From Blastocrithidia nonstop (Eukaryota > Euglenozoa > Kinetoplastea > Trypanosomatida > Trypanosomatidae), in assembly GCA_028554745.1 (NCBI GenBank), contig JAQOTN010000009.1, positions 806,001-870,000 of the forward strand: 64,000 nucleotides of DNA, written 5' to 3'. Shown in pieces: positions 1-13,190 of this stretch. The notes beneath the pieces were generated by a model. That model ran no database searches and was not told the origin of the DNA. It saw nothing but the letters and a program-made list of their open reading frames with translations. Within the stretch, counting starts at the first letter, position 1. Each line of letters opens with the position of its first letter. A program made the translations under genes and the position numbers.

Positions 1-2467
1 ACGTATCACTTATACTTTTATACATTCATCGCTGTACAACTTAATGATTTTTTATTTATTTTTTGTAAATTTTATATTTTAAAGCTTGTTCCTTTTATTA
101 TTATTTATAAATCGGATGTATATATTGTTGCATGGAACATTTTATTAAATTTATGCGCTAATACAATTCAGAGTAGGAGCAACTTCATCTGTGTAATAAA
201 AAAATAATAAGAATATTAGTAGGAAGTAAATTAGTTAATTCATAAAAGTTAAAAAGACCTTGAAATTTGATATATGGAAAACGTGTATATAAATGCGCGA
301 TGCGTGTGTTAGCTTCTTCATTGTCAATAATGACTACTAACTTTTATTGCTTTTCTGTAGTCGTTCTATATGTACATTATACCAATATCACCTATTGGAT
401 GTTTTTATATATATTTATTGTTTTTTTGCCATTCAATGAATATATACACAAACATAAATATTTTCCTAACTTCATGACTTTGCTTATTGTGAAAGCTAAA
501 GGTAATGTTTTTTTTTTTCATTTACTTATATGTTTACTCTTCTTTCCTATTTGCTATACATTATCTATAATACGTTTTAATTAATTCGAATAAAATTTTT
601 TTAAAAAAGAGTATAAATTAAACAAGTGACACCAAAGGTAGGATAGCTGTTCTTTATATGAGTTGTTTTTTTGTGTTTTCTGTTTTTTTTATTAGTTGAT
701 GTATGCTCAAATATTTTTTCTTCTGCGATAAACGAGTTCAGTTATAAACTTCACAGTATGTAAGCTGTAATTATATTGAGTTCAGTTTGTTTTTTTTGAT
801 TGTTTGTTTGTCGTTTTTTCAATTCACGTTGTGTCTTTGCTACATGATGTATGGTTTATATTTTGTGACTAGACTGTTGTTCTCATCAATTGCACCCTTT
901 CTCAACATCTGAGTTGATATATTTACATACGCATAAACAAATTCTTAATAAAACAAAGCGTCTAAACCATATATATGTAAACATATAATTTTTTTTGCTT
1001 CAATACGAATTCCTATAGTTTATATATTACTATGTATGCTATATACATTTCTTCAATGCATCACTACAAAAACGATCTTTACAATACAATTACAAAAGTA
1101 AGTGAACAGTGTCAAGACTTTTCTATAAAAATTTTCCTATTCCTTGTTTTTACGTTTGTTTTATGATAAGTTTTATGAGTGTAATTATGTTTGTGTGTTC
1201 CTGTGTATTAATTGAAGTGATAAATTCCTAATGTGTGATTTCCGTTACTTTTTTTTTACATTTGCCTGTGTACAAACCTGTTCTTTTCTTTTCCCGACTC
1301 GTTAACCTTGACTAATTTACACTCGATCTAAACTACTCTGCTGGAAAAAGTATATAATATTTACATGTATGTGATAAATGTAGTCATGCTTTCAAATGAA
1401 AGTGAAACGGGTGCAAGTAATGATGAAAATATAAAATGTAATCTTATTTTGAAAAAAAACGTGATTGTCACGTAGTATTCAATAAGCTGTCTACGATATA
1501 AAACAACAAAGAAAAGAAGTCATTCTAAGTAGTTGTTGCTTTCATGTTCGCAAACGTCAAGCATTATTTTAAGACATATTATACGCTGCTTTGGTCAACA
1601 GCTGCGTCTAACACTTTACTATGAAACACAAATATGCTAAAATATAGTAGATTTACTACAAAAAAATTTAATGAAAATAAACGTACCTGAAACACTTGCA
1701 ACCTTATGATGTTAAATAATAAGTATTGAAAAAAGGAAAGGTTATTTAACTATTATAAAAAAGGTCTGAATGAATGGGTGTTGTTTTTGAGGGTAAAAAT
1801 GTTTCGTTTGTTATTTCTGAACAAACTCCCTATTTCAATTTATTTACACTTTTCCTCATCAATTTTATTTCCTGTGCTTATAAAATATTAATCACGTTTT
1901 ATTCAGTAATGAATACGAATTCAATGCACATACGTGCATTTGTTTTCTCTCTTATGTTCCTAGTGCTATTTTTTTTACATAGGAAAAAGAGAATAATCAA
2001 GTATGTACTCACCGAAAAAAAGTAAATTGTTTATGTTCGTAAGTAAAAGTGAATTCTGTAAGGTTACAGAGTGCACGTTACTCACTAGCATTCCTTACTT
2101 TGAAAATATTTTTATTTAATCACTAATAAATCATAAATTTATTTGTTTTTGCATGTTCGTATTGGTATATGCTACTCGTTAGCATGAATTGTAATTTCTT
2201 TACTCAGTTTTTATCCTCCAAAAAAAGTTCAGATAGGTGTTGTGTAACTGAGTACTCTCAATGTAAAGTACATGAAATAATGTGTGTATCTGTAACGCAA
2301 ATTATAAACAGTTCTAATGCTACGTATATTATTACATGTTATTAATCGTATTTTACATTTTGTATTTGTTGTTTTCTCGATAATTTTTTGTTTAGTTTTT
2401 CGTAGAATTGGTAGAATTTTCTTTATTTCCTCTTTTTTTTTTAATTATTGTTAAATTATTTAATAAC
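1..2467. other. AT-rich spacer, no gene seen
   Basis: This stretch is strongly AT-rich, with many T and A runs. The short open frames in it (for example 267-584 and 1774-2025) encode hydrophobic low-complexity strings with no family signature. Reading TAA/TAG as Glu and TGA as Trp does not join them into anything gene-like on either strand. It is the longest spacer in the window and sits upstream of the first gene. No tRNA-like B box or other RNA gene was recognised. Confidence 0.6.
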
Positions 2468-3928
2468 ATGTCCACTATTTCGTCACCCTTTGATAAGGAC
2501 GACGAAATGTTTTAGAGTGTTTCTGCATAGAAGCAGAGTAACAACATCAATAATGATAAAAAAAATAAATATATTGAACGTGAGAGGCGTGCAAGTGGCA
2601 AAGAGGTAGATAAAGTCGATGGTACAGGTAGTAATGATCTGAATGATAGTAATAACAATAACATGGCTACGACGAATGGCATCAAGGACTAAAACACTAA
2701 TGACTTTACTAATAATAATAAAGAAGATGCACCAAACAAATATGATAATGAAGGCAATGAACAAGTTAACGCTAATGCAGTAGAAGAGCAAGATGGACCT
2801 ATTGTCGTCATTGACCCTAATAAAGATTTATGGCAAAACATCTCAGACAATGTTCGTGGTGTGGTAGTGGAGCAGACGTAGGTGCAGGTGTTGATGGTTG
2901 GCTCAGGTAGCAGTGGGAAGACGACACTACTGCAGAAATTCAGCGGAGCAGCCTCGGCTCAGATAGGCTCCTCGTCGTCATCCAGCAACACAACAACATC
3001 AACAGCCAGAAAGGTCAAACCAACCACTGCACTAGACTATTCGTTTCATCGACGAGTCGAACGAAACAATGTACAGATTACTCATTTTTGGTAACTTGCC
3101 CAAGGTAATGAGCTGTCACAGCTGGCTGATATTGTCTTGTGTGCGTAGAATGTACACAACACGGTGGTCATCATCGTCGTAGACGCCTCACCGGCTCATT
3201 TACCTGTATTATGATCAAACTTGGTCTACTGATTGCAGCGGGTGGACCGTCGAGTGTCGTAAATTGTGCAGAAAATGAAGGCAAAAGGATCTAGCACGCC
3301 ATAGAAAATGCTCAACAAGGCGCGCAAAAATATTGGAGCAGATCACCCAGACCTATCACGAATGCGCCTGACTGGGGTGCCAACGTTAGTGGTGTTGAAC
3401 AAAATGGATGAATTTGACGGAGACAGCTCCATGCTACGGCTACTGATTCGCACTCTTCGCTACTTGTCTCACCTGTACGGTGCTTCATTTATGACGATGA
3501 GTGAGATGGAAAATGTGAATAAGTGGCGTAATGTGCTTTCCCACTTACTGTTTCAAGTACCGTTAGAAAATTGCTATGTGCAATTAGACCCGTAAAAGGG
3601 AGCCGTACTCGTAACACCGGACAAGGACAGCTTTGTTGACATTGGCGAACCTCCGTCACCGGGTTATCGAACCTCCTAGTACACCTCGTCCTCCTCTGGC
3701 GATGCCTAGCTTGACAGGTGGAAGTTTCCATTTGATGAGATCTTTCCCCCGCAACCAAGCTCATTTGACCTAAATGAGTCAAAGACACTTGACGATCCAT
3801 TTTTGAAACGATTGTATTAGATGGGAGATGATGGGTATGGTGATAGCGTGATCGACACACTACGGCGTCAGAAAGATGAAGAATTAGAGCAGTATCGACG
3901 TTTGCAAAAGTCAAAGACGAAGCAGTAA
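2468..3928 (+). CDS. D1bLIC: Cytoplasmic dynein-2 light intermediate chain (D1bLIC/DYNC2LI1-like)
   Basis: Predicted 486 aa. This family is the small GTPase-like subunit of the dynein that drives retrograde intraflagellar transport. A P-loop GSGSSGKT lies at residues 145-152, followed by a Ras-like fold with the strand VVIIVVDAS and the NKMD motif (LVVLNKMDEF) of the guanine-binding site. Before the P-loop is an Asn/Asp-rich leader of about 110 residues ending in a conserved-looking DLWQNI segment; after the domain comes a charged C-terminal helix. Several TAA/TAG codons read as Glu, and TGA (3212-3214) reads as Trp in a hydrophobic helix (VLWSNLVYWLQ). The ATG at 2468 is chosen because the frame stays open from there; a later start would cut the leader but not the domain. 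It ends with TAA at 3926-3928. The leader is less certain than the core. Confidence 0.85.
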
Positions 3929-5086
3929 ACAAACATTTACAGTAATCTAACCGTAAATATACATATACATAAGTACAACTTTACTGTGTTGTTTTTTGAT
4001 GAAATATATTTTACACATTTACCTTTGCAAATTTTTTTTGTTTTTTTTTATGTAAAGTAAATGCACTTGATACATTATTTTCTAATATACATTTATTTTT
4101 GGTATTTGCATGTATTCGTTAAAATGGCGTTACTTTTTGTGTTATTGCTTGTAATCTATCTAATTATTTTTTTTTGGAACCAAAGTATAATCTCACTAAA
4201 GTAATCACATACAATGTTTTCAGAAGAAAAAATAAAACTGTGTCATGATAAAATCAAATATCGTGAAATAAGTAAATATATTACTGATAAAAGGCTTACG
4301 TACAAATCATAAATTTTAGCTGGCTACAGTTTTAAATATTAATATAAAAATTGCAAATAAACAATAAAAAAAATGGAAAGTGATGATAAAGTTTGTCATT
4401 TGTATTAATTACAAAAAATAATTGACAGGATTTTGTTTATTGGGTATTAAAAAAGTTTTATTTATTTAATTTATTGTTTTACTTATGTATATGTACTTTT
4501 TACATTATCTCGCAAAAGAAGAAAGAAAAAGAGCTATATTGTAGAGTATACTAATTAAAAAACTAGACTTCAATATAAAATTTTTTCCCAATTTGTTTGT
4601 AATGTACGATAATCTTCTTATCACTTGTACTAATAAAAAGTTTTTGTTCTCCACTTTCTATCAATCTAACTTGTCAATATGTATTGTTGATGTTAACGTG
4701 TTCGTATAAATCATTTTATGTTTGTGATATTTATACACACCTTTAAAACTGTCAAATATCATAGCTCTGTCTTTACCATTTTTGTTGTGCATTACATTGT
4801 TTTGAACGTAAAGTTCTTTACAGCACAATTTTTATCAAATACTATAAAACAAATTACTTTTTATATAGATCAAATAAAGCATATTTCACTTAATTCTTTT
4901 TACAATATTGGCTGTTTATATATATATTTATATTGTAATTGCAGTATTTGCTTTTTATTGTTGCGATTTATTCTTCTCTTCTTGAGATTGCTACACTATT
5001 AAAATTTAAACAAACGGGAAAAAAACAATTGTTACATTTTGTTCTTCCACACGAATCAACAACATAAAAATTATAAATAAAAAAAA
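3929..5086. other. Intergenic spacer with a probable trans-splice acceptor
   Basis: AT-rich sequence with no gene-like frame. Near its end a pyrimidine-rich stretch (TTCTTCTCTTCTTGAG) ends in AG at 4985-4986, about 100 bases before the next ATG. That is the usual arrangement of a spliced-leader acceptor in trypanosomatids. Nothing else was recognised. Confidence 0.5.
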
Positions 5087-6097
5087 ATGTCCGCACCACT
5101 ATCTGTTTGCATGGACGACACGTTGCACCCAGGACAAAAAGAAATAAAAGTGCAGTTTATTCCTGTGTCACAGTATCACAAACACCAAGTAATGGACAAT
5201 AAAACCGAAAACGGAAACGAAAGTGAAAGTAACAACAAAAACATCACTAAGCATGAAAAGAATGGTGTAATTACAGTAGCAATGCCACGCTAGTCTAAAG
5301 TACGTGAAATGGAAGTGGCACTTCAGCAAACCATTTCTTCTGTTGCCCATTCATCATGGTCGTGGAGACACTTCAGAAAGATAACACACAAACCAAGCGG
5401 CAGAATACATTTACTAATGTCATCGACAGTATCTGCTGTACACGCAACATCGCAAGAATAGCAGACAACCGAGTTGCAGTGTAATGCAACACAAGATTGT
5501 AAAAAGATTAACCTCATGCCGTTATCTCCACACACCACACTTGACTAGTTGTTGCGGCGCAAAGCAGACAATGCTAACGATGGTATTAATTCACACAATC
5601 CTCTTCGTGCGGAGTGTGTACGAGGCACAACTAGCCCCAATAGTTTGTCAAATAATACATTGACCTTGTACTATGATGAAGAAACCAAGTATGGTAACGA
5701 GGCAGACTTGTGTTTGGCGTGTTGTGCCATGATGGCATGTTGTGCGGCGTGTTGTGCGGCCGAGTAGGTCATGTCAAATAGACAACAAAACACAAAACCG
5801 AACAATTATAACAATAACAATTACAATGGAGGTGAATATCCGAATCAGATACCAAACTACAACATCCCACCACAACAACCACCACCACCAAATTACTACC
5901 CTAACCCTATCCCACAACAGTATCCGCCACCTCCTGGTGTCAATGACAATTACTACTCACAAAACCAATACGGTTTGCCTCCAAACGCGGCCACACCACC
6001 ACCTCAGCAGCCTGTGTATGGTCAGCCTATTTACTACAATCAGCCACCTGGCATGCCACAACCACAGTACAACACCGGTAAACCACCGGCATTGTAA
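5087..6097 (+). CDS. Cys-cluster, Pro/Tyr/Asn-rich protein of unknown function
   Basis: Predicted 336 aa and not recognised. The first 210 residues are polar and mostly structureless. Then comes a short cluster with four CC pairs (LACCAMMACCAACCAAE, about residues 216-232). The last 105 residues are rich in Pro, Tyr, Asn and Gln, with repeated PPPPNYYP, YPPPPG, PVYGQP and NQPPG segments. The Cys cluster resembles palmitoylated or CYSTM-like membrane-anchoring patches, and the tail resembles the Pro/Tyr-rich tails of membrane-associated or RNA-binding proteins; both comparisons are inference. TAG codons at 5294, 5459, 5546 and 5765 are read as Glu and join four standard-code fragments in one frame. 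The final TAA at 6095-6097 is followed by AT-rich DNA. Confidence 0.72.
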
Positions 6098-7577
6098 AAA
6101 AAAATTTAGGGAAGTAAAAAATTACAAACTATGTTTCTAAAATCTTTAGAAAATTAATTTTAAGATTAACATACTTTTTTTTTTAAATTACAACAAGAAA
6201 AAAATACATAGTTTCATGTTATTTCAAATAAAATTAACTATTACCTAGTTTGTGTTGTTTTATGCAATTTTTACTTTAGCGTGATTGTTTATTGTATTTT
6301 GCTCATATCTTCGAACGTATTTTGTATTTTGTTTGCGTATTTTTTTCTTACATTACATTATTGAATTGAGTGTGCGAGTGGTGTGATTGCGTCATAATTA
6401 CAACTTATTTTACGTTTCTTCATTTATTTTCTTTTGTGTGTGTGTGTATGTGTTTGCTACGTTCATTGTTAATTTTATACTTGCTTTGTCACTTTGCTAG
6501 CAAGCAGAAAAAAAGTATGTATTCAGGTTATTTTGATCTGTTTTTTGTTATATATATTTACTCCAATGTTAACTATACATGTTTGCTTTTATTTTTGACA
6601 TTATGAATTATGTGATGTTATAGCTAGCTTAACGTTTAGCTGTCATCATAACAATTTATATAATTTCACATGAGGTAAAATATAAAGTTATATAGTTACA
6701 CTTATATATGAAACAATCAAAAATACACACAACATACAAATATAATAAATTAAATATATTGTGTAATTGCCTACAGATATACAAATATATATATATCAAG
6801 TTATATAGCGAAAACAGAATAAAAGTACAATATATAAAATTATTGTATATATAAAACAGAGATTTCACTGTGTCAAATGTTGCGTTGTGATAAGCTTATA
6901 AATTGTATAATCACACTCGTATAGTTATATAAATATATAAAAGTTCATTAACTACCAACATTATACATGTAACGGTATTTATATATATAATGTTATCTTA
7001 TCATCGTATACTGTCATATAAACATGTAAACAGGTTTAGATAACTTTGCTGTACATATGTTCAACTCGTTCTTCTTCATACTCCCTTTTTCTTTATACGT
7101 CAACACGTTTCTACCTTGTATACTTTTTTGTGTTTCCTCTTTTTTATATATTACGTTCACTGAACATTGTGTGTTACCTTTCCCGTATAAACAATGAAAG
7201 GACACAATTTTGTTTAGAAGAAATAGAAAAAAATAAAAGGTCAAGTTTAATATACTTGTAAATCGACAACGTCTATTAATCGCTTGTGTTTTCTACAAAT
7301 ATATAATTTTTTGTTTGTTTGTTTTTATAAAATGGCGTTGTAAATACTACTTGTAAAGAAAAATCAAAAGTGTATTTAATTATTTTTTTTTTTCGTCGAA
7401 TGCTAACTTGATTGTTGCTTTCGATGCTTTTTCTGTGTTTACATTTACATGTATATGTTCTTTATGTGCTATCTTAGATGTCAATCAACAACAATTTTTT
7501 TTGTTTACTTTTTTTTGTATGTATGTGTGTGTAGTAGAAAACTTTTAGCTTATATATATATATCGTTAGCTTTGGTA
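6098..7577. other. AT-rich intergenic spacer
   Basis: AT-rich with many short TATA-like runs and no frame resembling the neighbouring coding regions. A T-rich tract followed by GTAG at 7531-7534, about 45 bases before the kinase ATG, could be a splice acceptor. Short hydrophobic open frames on both strands here are chance products of base composition. Confidence 0.55.
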
Positions 7578-10500
7578 ATGTAGAACTATTAAACACTTGG
7601 CATATTAGGCTAAGGTACATATGGTACAGTAATAAAGGCACGACACCGCCTAACGGGTCGTATAGTCGCAATCAAAAAATTTAAACAAACAAACGCCGAC
7701 GAACATGTACGCAAGACGTCCATGCGTGAACTGAAGCTTCTTAAACAACTTCAACATCCTAATATAGTTCGACTACTGTAGGCCTTTCGACATGACGGTA
7801 GACTGTTTCTAGTTTTCTAGTATGTGTAGAACACAATATTGCAATTGCTATAACGCACCTCTACCGGTCTACCGTCTCACGCGGTGCAGCGGTACATGTA
7901 TCAGTTACTGCGTGCTGTTTAGTTTTGTCATAGCTGTAATGTTATTCATCGAGATGTCAAACCGTAGAATATTTTGATTGCACGTAATGGGTTGCTCAAA
8001 TTATGCGACTTTGGCTTTGCACGGACGATCATTAACTTCAATGAAGTTAATAATAATAATCGTAGCAGTAGTACTAATAGTAAATCTAAATACACAGATT
8101 ACGTTGCCACACGTTGATACCGTGCACCATAATTATTAGTAGGTGAGGTGCGTTATGATATGGCGGTGGATGTATGAGCCATTGGATGCATTTTCGCATA
8201 ACTCTCTGATACGCGACCGCTTTTTCCTGGTTAGAGTGATTTACATCAACTCTCGCTAGTGATGCGTACCTGTGGGGCACTCCCGCCATCTATGATCTAC
8301 ACATTTCGGCACAATCACCTGTACCGTCGAGTTAGTTTTCCTCAGATAGCCGTTCACAAAACACTGTAGCAACGCTTTCCGAAGCGAAGCAAAGAGTGAT
8401 TATAGTTCTTAACATCGTGTTTGCAAACCGATCCCAAGAAGCGATTGACCTGTGCAGAGCTTATGAATTTGCCATACTTCACGAGCAACAACTTTAGACG
8501 TGATTACGAAGATGAGTTAAAGGCCATTATTGCAGAGGCATAAAACGTACCACCACTCATCCCAGTCTCTAAGCGGTCATCTAACACAAATTATATTACT
8601 GCTAACAGTAACAGCAAAGACATGAACAAATTGACAAAATTGTCAATCAAACCTAGCCAGAACAATTTTCTGAGCACGTTAACTAACATGGATAGCTTGA
8701 ATATAAACAATAAATCAGAAAATGTAGATGACAAAAAAATTAGTCAAAATGACGTTAGCACTACAAATTAACCATCTCAAAACAGCACTAATATAAATAA
8801 CGGTAATAATACTAGTACTAGTATTAATAATACTAAAAAAGGTAAAAAGAAAAGTAGCTTGTAAATGTCCAACTCTATTGCACTTACTACACCAAAGGCA
8901 AAAATGAAACAAGTTGCCAACGCAAAGTTAAAAGAGTAGGCCGTTTTGATATAAAACACTACAGCTAGTACAAACAGTTTGACGAATACACAAGACATTA
9001 GCAAGCAAAAAAATAATACTAATAATGACAAGAATAAGTAATACAAATACAATGAGCAAACTTAATTAGCCTGTAAAGGTAATGACACATCTTTATGTGA
9101 AATGAATGGTTATACAATTAACAAATCAAACAAACCATTGAACGTTAGTGCAACTACCGTTAGCACGTTGTTTGACTCCTTGCAAGGTCAACGCGGAAGT
9201 GAGATTCACGACTCGCAGTGGTCATATCAATTTTCACTTAATAAATCATACAGGGGCTACGATGGATTAGACAACGTGGTAAGCAACCAAGATGAGGCCA
9301 ACGTGAATGCAAGTGTGTTTTCTAGTCAAAGCACATCCCAATTTAACTTGCCATCACCATTTAGAACAAAGCAGGTTTTGCAAGCCAAGAAACAGCAATA
9401 ACAGAAGCCGATGATGTATTAACAATAATAGTATCAATTTACATCTTCGCTACACTAGAAATAACTGTAACATTCAAGTCAGCTTCGATTACCCCAAACG
9501 TAATTGAAAAATTGGCATGACGGAGCTAAAAACGGTAAACGAGTTTCACTGTAAGATAACACGCATTTGCCTGAGTTGCAGTCTATTCACATGAGCATGA
9601 GTTATTAGTAATCATTAAAATTGTATTAACAACAACAACAAAAGCTACCACCACCGACGGTAAATACAAAATAAGTAGCTAAGAAAGTTAGCTCAGTAAA
9701 TGACCAAAATGTAATGAATTAGGTTAACAACTCACACACAACAAATTTACTTACATCACAAAATAATAATAATAGCACAACAACAACAACAACGTCATCA
9801 TTCGAGCAAGCCTTTCCATAACTTCTTCAATCAAAATGAGGTGTAGTAAATGTGAATGGTAATCATAAGAAAAATAGTTTGACTAGCATCACTGTTAACA
9901 ATTTTAACGATAACACTGGCACCAATAGTATGAATAGTAATGGTAATAATAACACAAACACCATGATGCCACCAACTCTGGGACTATTTAATTTATCACA
10001 TAAATACTCATTCCCACTCTCTCATCAGCTTGGTGATTAGTCCACGTAGCATAAATAGTCTCACTAACTAGTACATAAAAATGATAAAACAGCAAAAAAT
10101 CAATAATAGCAAACACCACAACTATCATCACTTACACAGATCAATAAAAGGTACAGCAATGCTGCCTCATAGCTAGCGTACTTGTACACGAAGCAAACGA
10201 GTTAGTCCTTTAGCACAGGTATTGATGTTATTAGTGTTAATAATAATAGTAATAATAATGTAAGTCCCTCGCTGCCGTCATTGAGTCCATTAGCTAGTAA
10301 AAATTCATCACACACTAAGCGATTGTCATTACTTAGAAATGTAAATGGCACTATTAACAACTTAGATAATGCCACTGTACAAAAACTAAATGACAGGTAA
10401 ATACTCAATGACGCAGCTCCACGAAATGAGGTGGTCACTGCACGCTACGTAGAACCACCACTGTAGGTTCAACACAACAATATTGATACACAACCCACTT

Positions 10501-12023
10501 CTAAATAATCAATGTCACATACTAATACCAATGTTACTAATAGTATAATCAAAAATAACATAAACACAGACAAGATTAGTCCAATAAATCAAGATTACGT
10601 TTCTTATGCTCAATAGAAACAAAAGGAATAAATCAAATCATAAAAATATTTACAACCACAACACCAATATGGACCATACGGCTATGACAATCTGAAATGA
10701 AACGATAGCGAGTATATAAATGGTATTCCTGAAATCGACAACGAATATTAATACTATAGAAATTGTTTAAACTTAAATAAAAAGGATACTGCGCCTGAGT
10801 TGTGTAACACCAAGGTGTACACGTCAAGTGAGATAGAGGGTGTCATTCATGCCAAAGAAAAACCGACGCAGAACATCTGCACCACCACCTCACCAGTCAT
10901 TGCGTAGAGTAAACGGCGGGTGAAAAATTTAACCACATCGTAGTTTCATAAGGGCAGCCCAACTTTCATAACAGATAACAATATTAATAACAATAATGCA
11001 ACGGACAAAACGATGGCAGCCTTGTAGGCACTCAAAGAACACGCCTACCAACATGATGTGACGAGTAAAATCCATAACATTTCACCACTGTGTGCGGGTG
11101 TGATGAATGCACATGAGGTGTAACGTAACCCCAACGCAATCAACTTGAATGGCTCTATTCGGCGAATCAGAAACAAGACCAACAGTGTCAATTACAACAT
11201 CAGTCCATACAGTAATAAAACCAATCAAACTCATGCCAAGTCAGAGAACAAGCGAACGGCATCATCAAAGGCTTCTGCGCAAGCTTCATGACTTAAGGCC
11301 TCCCTCGCAAAACGGCGTAATCTGAAACTGTAGAAAAAATAAACAAACAAGTCATTTCATGTTTAATTAAATACCAATGCACCACATACACATAATTTGC
11401 AATTTACCTCTGTGCCGGCGCATGAAAGTCAGTAATAGTTAATAATTAGCAGTCATGAACATCTTGTTAACACCAACAGCACTAACAGTATTAATAGTAG
11501 TAATACTATAAGTAGCACTACCTCACCATTTGTCAGTGGTACTTTGCATGATAATAGTAATGTTAGTAAAAAAGTAAATCGATAAAGCACACTCAAGGTG
11601 CAAAATGTTCTGCACTCACCTCAGCCACCTCTACCCTCTCACGGACAAGTAACACAAAACCGAAATAACTTGACAAACCGATTAAACAAATTACAATTGT
11701 AGAATATTACAAGGCAACATAGCAGCAACAACAATAATAACAGTATAAAAAACAATAATAAAAATAATAATACTATCAAAAATATCACTAAGACTTACGG
11801 TAATAATTTTTATTACAGAGTAGATAGTAACAACAATAACAGCAACAGTAATAAGAATAATGATAGTAGAGGTATTAACAACACATTACATGGAGATAAT
11901 TACATTGGTAACAGAAGTTGTGGTATTGCATAGTCAAAGGCAGTAAGTAATTATCAGCCGTTTGTCAATGGTCGTCTAACCATCAATAAGGCATCGCAGC
12001 TACAGCAATTCAGCAATAACTAA
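7578..12023 (+). CDS. CDKL: CDKL-family (CMGC) protein kinase with a very long Asn-rich tail
   Basis: Predicted 1481 aa. The kinase domain covers about residues 4-303: Gly-loop GEGTYG (11-16), catalytic Lys33 in VAIKKF, HRD (124-126) with KPEN, DFG (144-146), the TDY activation motif (173-175) typical of CDKL kinases, then ATRWYRAPE and DVWAIGCIFAEL. All core catalytic residues are present. Trp180 is TGA (8115-8117), Trp200 is TGA (8175-8177), Glu185 of APE is TAA (8130-8132) and Glu130 is TAG. Codons 2 and 5 are also TAG and TAA, giving the start MENYETLG that the family expects. An Asn/Ser insertion of about 20 residues sits between DFG and TDY. The remaining 1,170 residues are low-complexity Asn/Ser/Thr/Lys with no recognised domain. 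CDKL relatives act on flagella and cilia in other eukaryotes. The C-terminus is uncertain: TAA at 12021 is taken as the stop. Confidence 0.9.
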
Positions 12024-13157
12024 GCAAACAAAATAAACAATTGCAACTAAATAGTTTAAATAATAAAAACTGCAAAATAAAAGAAAATACCTCAATTTTA
12101 GACTGGCAAAATGATCAAACGTACAGTAATGTAATATAATTGCATCTTTTTGTTATTGTTGTTTTTTATCTCTACAAAAAATAACACTTATCAAGTAAAT
12201 CTTGTGATTGATTTTGCTTTCACTTATGAAATAGTTTAACATGATGTATGTACAATTTTACTTTATTGATGTTTCCTTTTTTTTTGTGGTAGCTTTATAA
12301 TTCAAGTAGTAATTTTCGCTGAGCTTCTAGTTTGACCTTATCTAACTCACACTGTACTATATTTAACCTAAAATCATTCATATATATATATATATATGTA
12401 GTTATAAATGCATTCTCAACTTTCCTATATATATATATATATTATTTGCTGTGTACGTACCGCTTTTCTTTTTAACAAAAAAAATTAAAAATAAAAAAAA
12501 AAGATAATTGAGTTAAAAACTTTGTTTTAGAGCTGGATGTTTTGCGTTCATCAAGATATGTATATTCATTTGTTAAATTTTTTTTATCAATCATGTACAT
12601 TTTATATTGTATTCACTATGATCTATAATACATTTATCTCTTTTGCAAATTTATTTACATTGTAATTGAGTTTGTTTGCTTTGGTCGTGTTCAACTTAGT
12701 GCAAATGTCATCACTAGATCTTATTTTACGTTGTAAATGTCATAAATTATTGTTGTTTTTTTAAAATTTGCTACAATGTATAATTAGTGTCATCTTCTTT
12801 ATTATTGTACATTATTATGTAACTAATCGTTTTGTGTATGTTTTTGTGTACGTACTGCTCTTTTTATTTATTGTTCTTGTGTAGTTTGACAGTACAACTA
12901 TCAAAGTTTATGAAAATACTTGCCAATATTTATATGACTCGTTATACTTTGTGTAATTGAGTAAATATGTAACATGCTCGAGAAAATTTATTGAGCAAAT
13001 TTACCTTTTGTTTACAATTAATTTAATATTTACAAAATATTCTATTAACAAACAGCTTTTATGTACTATAACTTGAAATTTTTTCCCACACTTACATCTT
13101 TTCCCCTATTTTTTCCTACAGCATATACATTTTTTTATCTCACATTACTTCTAGAAA

Positions 13158-13190
<33 letters not shown>

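Noticed and set aside
267-584. Small hydrophobic protein gene in the first spacer
   Set aside because: Composition follows the AT-rich background, there is no motif, and base composition does not differ from the surrounding spacer.
2468-2470. Mitochondrial origin of the window because TGA reads as Trp
   Set aside because: The genes are nuclear housekeeping genes (CCT, dynein, cyclin, ER DnaJ), and TAA/TAG as Glu is not a known mitochondrial code.
2483-2791. Long minus-strand open frames opposite the genes (for example 2483-2791, 3489-3932, 21308-21619, 61831-62196)
   Set aside because: They are hydrophobic Ile/Val/Leu-rich shadows of Asn/Asp/Ser-rich plus-strand codons (AAT, GAT and AGT read backwards). 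None has a family motif.
13159-13184. TA repeats as a replication origin or regulatory element
   Set aside because: They are simple microsatellites in AT-rich spacers, as at several other places in the window; nothing ties them to a function.
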